The translations under genes and the position numbers were made by a program. From Leptospira kobayashii (GTDB lineage: Bacteria; Spirochaetota; Leptospiria; Leptospirales; Leptospiraceae), in the NCBI RefSeq assembly GCF_003114835.2, contig NZ_AP025028.1, forward strand, positions 3,004,001-3,068,000: 64,000 nucleotides of DNA. Reading direction: 5' to 3'. Positions 61,197 to 64,000 of this stretch are shown here, piece after piece. The notes under the pieces are model-generated. The model made no database searches. It saw only the letters and a program-made list of their open reading frames with translations, and was not told the DNA's origin. Numbering within the stretch: the stretch's first letter is position 1; every line of letters starts with the position of its first letter.

Positions 61197-62003
61197 ATGC
61201 GACGCATCATTACGGGAATAGCTGCCATCCTGTTTACAACAGGGATCAGCGCACAAACTTACACCGTGTTCATTCACGGAAAATCAGGATCTAACCACAA
61301 CGGAGTAGGTACCACAGACGTTAACAACTACTGGGGAACTTCTACAAGCACTGTTTCCGGATCTAAAATTTTCATCGGTTACGATGGAACAACTGATCCA
61401 AGAACTTACGGTTCTTCCCGCGCGCAAACAAATGTGACTACAGGACTTACTAACTACTGTAAAGGTGGAAACTCTTGTAAGATCGTTTGCCACTCTGCCG
61501 GTTGTTACGCAATCGAATATTGGTTGTCCAACTTAGGTGGAACTGCTTCCTCCAAAGGTTTTAACATCACTAAAGTAACTGCACTTGCTGCTGCTTCCAG
61601 TGGTTCTGAACTAGCTTCCGCTCTCGACGGCGCTACTTTCGGTTTCGCAGGAAACGCAATGGATAAGGCATTGATCGTTGGAACTGCTCGTGGCGCTTTC
61701 AATCATAACAACACAGGTTCTGTTGGTGTTTACCATGTTCCTGGTTACAAAGGTATGGCAGGCGCATCTCTCATTCTTCCTGGTGAAGACGACTATGCAG
61801 TGGCTTACCACTCTTCTTGCGGATATAACAAAGCAGGTGGATTGGACAAATGCCAAGCATCTCTCACTCAAAGTGAAGGAATCTGGCCTTTCAACTCCAA
61901 TGTGACATACACCCAATTCAGTGGCCACTACAGAGCTCCTTCCGTTACAGCAACCGGATTATATTTGAACCACTCAGAAATTAAAACTGAAGGTTACAGA
62001 TAG
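61197..62003 (+). CDS. Secreted alpha/beta hydrolase, tandem copy 2
   Basis: The ATG at 61197 (MRRIITGIAAILFTTG) has GGAG about 9 nt upstream; the upstream TTG at 61182 is rejected for this reason. The 268-residue product has its own, different signal peptide ending GISAQT. From there on it is nearly identical to the gene at 60184, including the C-HSAG-C elbow and GEDDYAVAYHSSCGY. Differences cluster in a few positions (for example DGATFGFAGN for NGITFGFGGN) and near the C-terminus. Conservation at DNA level is also very high through the middle, which indicates recent duplication or gene conversion. Confidence 0.78.
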   Translation: MRRIITGIAAILFTTGISAQTYTVFIHGKSGSNHNGVGTTDVNNYWGTSTSTVSGSKIFIGYDGTTDPRTYGSSRAQTNVTTGLTNYCKGGNSCKIVCHSAGCYAIEYWLSNLGGTASSKGFNITKVTALAAASSGSELASALDGATFGFAGNAMDKALIVGTARGAFNHNNTGSVGVYHVPGYKGMAGASLILPGEDDYAVAYHSSCGYNKAGGLDKCQASLTQSEGIWPFNSNVTYTQFSGHYRAPSVTATGLYLNHSEIKTEGYR

Positions 62004-62035
62004 ATCGAAAGATCCATCTTCCTTTTTCTGAAAGG

Positions 62036-62069
62036 AAAAACCCGAACATTCTGTTCGGGTTTTTTTTTG
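62036..62069 (+). terminator. Terminator of hydrolase copy 2
   Basis: AAACCCGAAC (62038-62047), loop ATTCT, GTTCGGGTTT (62053-62062), followed by more T. It is a perfect 10-bp stem unrelated in sequence to the terminator of copy 1. Confidence 0.93.
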
Positions 62070-62139
62070 AACTTAATAAAATTTTCTACTAGGTATTGAA
62101 AAATTTACTGATATTCTTGTTCAGGCTTGGACAACAAAA

Positions 62140-64000
62140 ATGAGCGGCTCTCTTTTTTTATTTCATTATAATAGTATTCACTTTGTAACATTATTTTTCT
62201 TTTCTATAGCATCCTTATTCATTCAATTCAAATTCAGAAAAGAAACCTTATCCATTCATTTTAGAAAATACAGATACCTGTCTTTCTTTCTGGCCGTTTT
62301 TTCTTTAGCTTATGCAGGTCTGTTTTTTGTCGTTACGGAAGACTATGCGATTTATCTCTATGCAATGCGTAGCATCGGAGGCTCTGGTTTTGTTTTCTCT
62401 TTGGCGGGATTACTGTTTGAAGTTTCAAGAGAAAAACCGAATACATACCATTACAAAATCTACGGAGTATTTGTTTTATTAGCTCTGGTTTCCTTTTTAT
62501 GGTGTATTTTTCACATCCAATTTCATTTGGATGAAAATTCCCATACTTACCTTCCTGATTTTGATCCCAATCAAAAAATCTATGCGATCGTTTTCTTTGG
62601 ATACAATTTATTCCATCTAACAACATATATTGTTCTTATCACATATTACCTCTTACATAAAAACAAATTCAAAAACGTTTATAAGGAACTTCGCTTGGCC
62701 TTCGGTTGTCTTATGATAATCACAATATTGTCAGTCACAAGAGATATGAAGATCATTCCCAATTCCTTAAATTCGACATTGATCGGAAACGCATCTCTTA
62801 TACTATTTCTCGCGCTCACTCTTTCTTTTCTGAAATACGGCATTTCATCCATTAAAATTCAGACAAGAGTCATCATCTTTGCCATAGGAATTGCTTGTAT
62901 CATATTCTCATTTATGAGCTGGTCGCAGTTTTATTTTGTAGTCGAGAACAGAATTTCGCAAAATGCAAGTTATCTGGATTATCGAGTCTATATCGATCAG
63001 TATGTAAGACACGATTTAATCATTTTATTCTTCTGCCTTCTGGGAATTGCATTTTTGTTTCCGGTCGTACTCAGATCCACGATAGAAATACCTTTTCAAC
63101 AATTACTTTCAGGGATTCAAGATATCGAATCGGGAAAATGGAATACTAAACTCACAACGGAAGGAAGGGATGAAGTGGCAGCCATCCTTCAAACATTCAA
63201 CAAAATGACGGTTTCATTGAATGAATTGAAAAACAATCTGGAGGAAAAAATCCAGGAAAGAACGGATGAATTGCAAGTGATCCAGCTTCAACTGATCGAA
63301 GCGGAAAAAATGAGTTCTCTCGGCATCTTGTCCATGAATATCGCGCACGAAATCAATAATCCTATCGGAGCGATCTACGCAAGTGTCAATAATCTAAGAT
63401 CCAATCCTCTTTTTAGTGAGAGTGAACCGCCTCCTTTAAAAATCGATTGGACCAAAATCGACGAAGATACAAAGATTCAAATTTTTTCCATCATCCGGAA
63501 TGCTCCTTCTCCCGCCAGTATGCCTACAGGTTTGGATAGAGTTTATACCAGAAGAAAAATCAGAGAACAAATGTCTGCTTATGAACAATTCAAAGATTCT
63601 AATTTTCTAATAGAAAACCTGGTGGATTTGGGTTTTATAGAATTACCAAAGGAATTGGAATCCATTTTACAACGAAAGGATTCCATTACAATTATGGAAT
63701 ATATCGTTTGGAACTTGCAGTCCTTATTTCACATTCAGCTGATCGAAAATGCCAGCTTAAGAACAAAGGCTACCGTTTCCCAACTCAAAGAGTATGCGCA
63801 AGATCATTTCCAAACTGCATCCGCAGAACCCATTGATGTTGCCTCTACCATTCGCACTGCCTTATCTTTATTTCGTTCCAGGTTTGGAAAACAAATTCTA
63901 ATTCAAAAGAACCTGAAAGAAGGACTCATCTTCGGTTACAAAAGCGAAGTCCTTCAAATTTGGATTCATATCCTGAAATCGTCGTTACGTTGGATCGGCA
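62140..64000 (+). CDS. Sensor histidine kinase-like protein (C-terminus off the right edge)
   Basis: From the ATG at 62140 the frame stays open to the edge (620 codons). GGA lies about 8 nt upstream. Seven or eight helices fill the first 240 residues, then a short extracytoplasmic loop and another helix. A HAMP-like segment follows (IPFQQLLSGIQDIESGKWN...GRDEVAAILQTFNKM), then H-box LSMNIAHEINNPIGAIY (His about 403). About 200 residues on comes the N-box position, reading EVLQIWIHILKSSLRW: both Asn of the usual W-x-N-L-x-x-N-A are missing. The stretch between contains TRRKIREQMSAYEQFKD and LVDLGFIELP, like the other kinases here. The ATP lid region is not in view. Confidence 0.8.
   Translation, partial: MSGSLFLFHYNSIHFVTLFFFSIASLFIQFKFRKETLSIHFRKYRYLSFFLAVFSLAYAGLFFVVTEDYAIYLYAMRSIGGSGFVFSLAGLLFEVSREKPNTYHYKIYGVFVLLALVSFLWCIFHIQFHLDENSHTYLPDFDPNQKIYAIVFFGYNLFHLTTYIVLITYYLLHKNKFKNVYKELRLAFGCLMIITILSVTRDMKIIPNSLNSTLIGNASLILFLALTLSFLKYGISSIKIQTRVIIFAIGIACIIFSFMSWSQFYFVVENRISQNASYLDYRVYIDQYVRHDLIILFFCLLGIAFLFPVVLRSTIEIPFQQLLSGIQDIESGKWNTKLTTEGRDEVAAILQTFNKMTVSLNELKNNLEEKIQERTDELQVIQLQLIEAEKMSSLGILSMNIAHEINNPIGAIYASVNNLRSNPLFSESEPPPLKIDWTKIDEDTKIQIFSIIRNAPSPASMPTGLDRVYTRRKIREQMSAYEQFKDSNFLIENLVDLGFIELPKELESILQRKDSITIMEYIVWNLQSLFHIQLIENASLRTKATVSQLKEYAQDHFQTASAEPIDVASTIRTALSLFRSRFGKQILIQKNLKEGLIFGYKSEVLQIWIHILKSSLRWIG

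Noticed and set aside
1..64000. CRISPR arrays, tRNA genes, transposases, prophage genes
   Set aside because: No regular short repeat-spacer pattern, no tRNA T-loop signature with a cloverleaf, and no transposase, integrase or phage structural motif was seen by reading both strands.

Overview
The window reads as a chromosomal segment of a spirochaete of the genus Leptospira, probably a saprophytic or environmental species. Supporting signs are a GC content near 40 percent, lipoproteins with loose spirochaetal lipoboxes followed by charged tracts, 5S rRNA genes standing alone rather than in an rrn operon, a giant exported coiled-coil protein of a Leptospira type, a VKOR-DsbA fusion, and sensor kinases with 7TMR-DISM-like sensors. 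The genus call is inference from gene content. No CRISPR array, tRNA, transposase, integrase or prophage gene was recognised.

Layout. Positions 1-5500 hold a very large exported protein, cut by the left edge, and a small exported protein translationally coupled to it. Positions 5500-15430 form the accessory region. It is bounded by two identical 247-bp modules, each carrying a solitary 5S rRNA gene with its own promoter and terminator. Between them lie an outer-membrane beta-barrel protein, a lipoprotein with calcium-loop-like repeats, three related lipoproteins, a divergent acyltransferase-like/TetR pair, and a foreign-looking marR-epimerase cassette flanked by diverged direct repeats. Positions 15440-20450 carry a GyrI-like protein, a PrsW-type protease, a TonB-like multi-spanning protein, glycyl-tRNA synthetase and a GNAT protein. 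Positions 20450-26700 carry an ankyrin-TetR operon with paired operators, a secreted lipase, its probable foldase and apolipoprotein N-acyltransferase. Positions 26690-33490 carry a helicase-associated-domain protein, a UbiB-type kinase, FeoA-FeoB and a NeuB-family synthase. Positions 33500-37200 carry VKOR-DsbA, hisB-hisH-hisA and a decayed brnT next to an intact brnA. Positions 37470-43050 are a leftward rhomboid/signal-transduction operon. Positions 43260-47190 are mixed metabolic and hypothetical genes. Positions 47450-52800 are a czcCBA-type metal efflux operon. Positions 52970-57460 encode a penicillin-acylase-family enzyme, an exported protein and a lytic transglycosylase under three regularly spaced operators. 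The right end has a sensor kinase, two near-identical tandem secreted hydrolases and a second sensor kinase cut by the edge.

How the genes work together. Much of the window concerns the envelope and its traffic: lipoprotein maturation (Lnt), disulfide formation (VKOR-DsbA), lipase folding, murein cleavage, TonB-type energy coupling, efflux and intramembrane proteolysis. Three large histidine kinases share an unusually long segment between the H-box and the N-box. Several operators are plain in the sequence, including palindromes before marR and the ankyrin-TetR operon and a 30-bp-phased triplet before the transglycosylase. A dispersed GC-rich hairpin repeat occurs three times.
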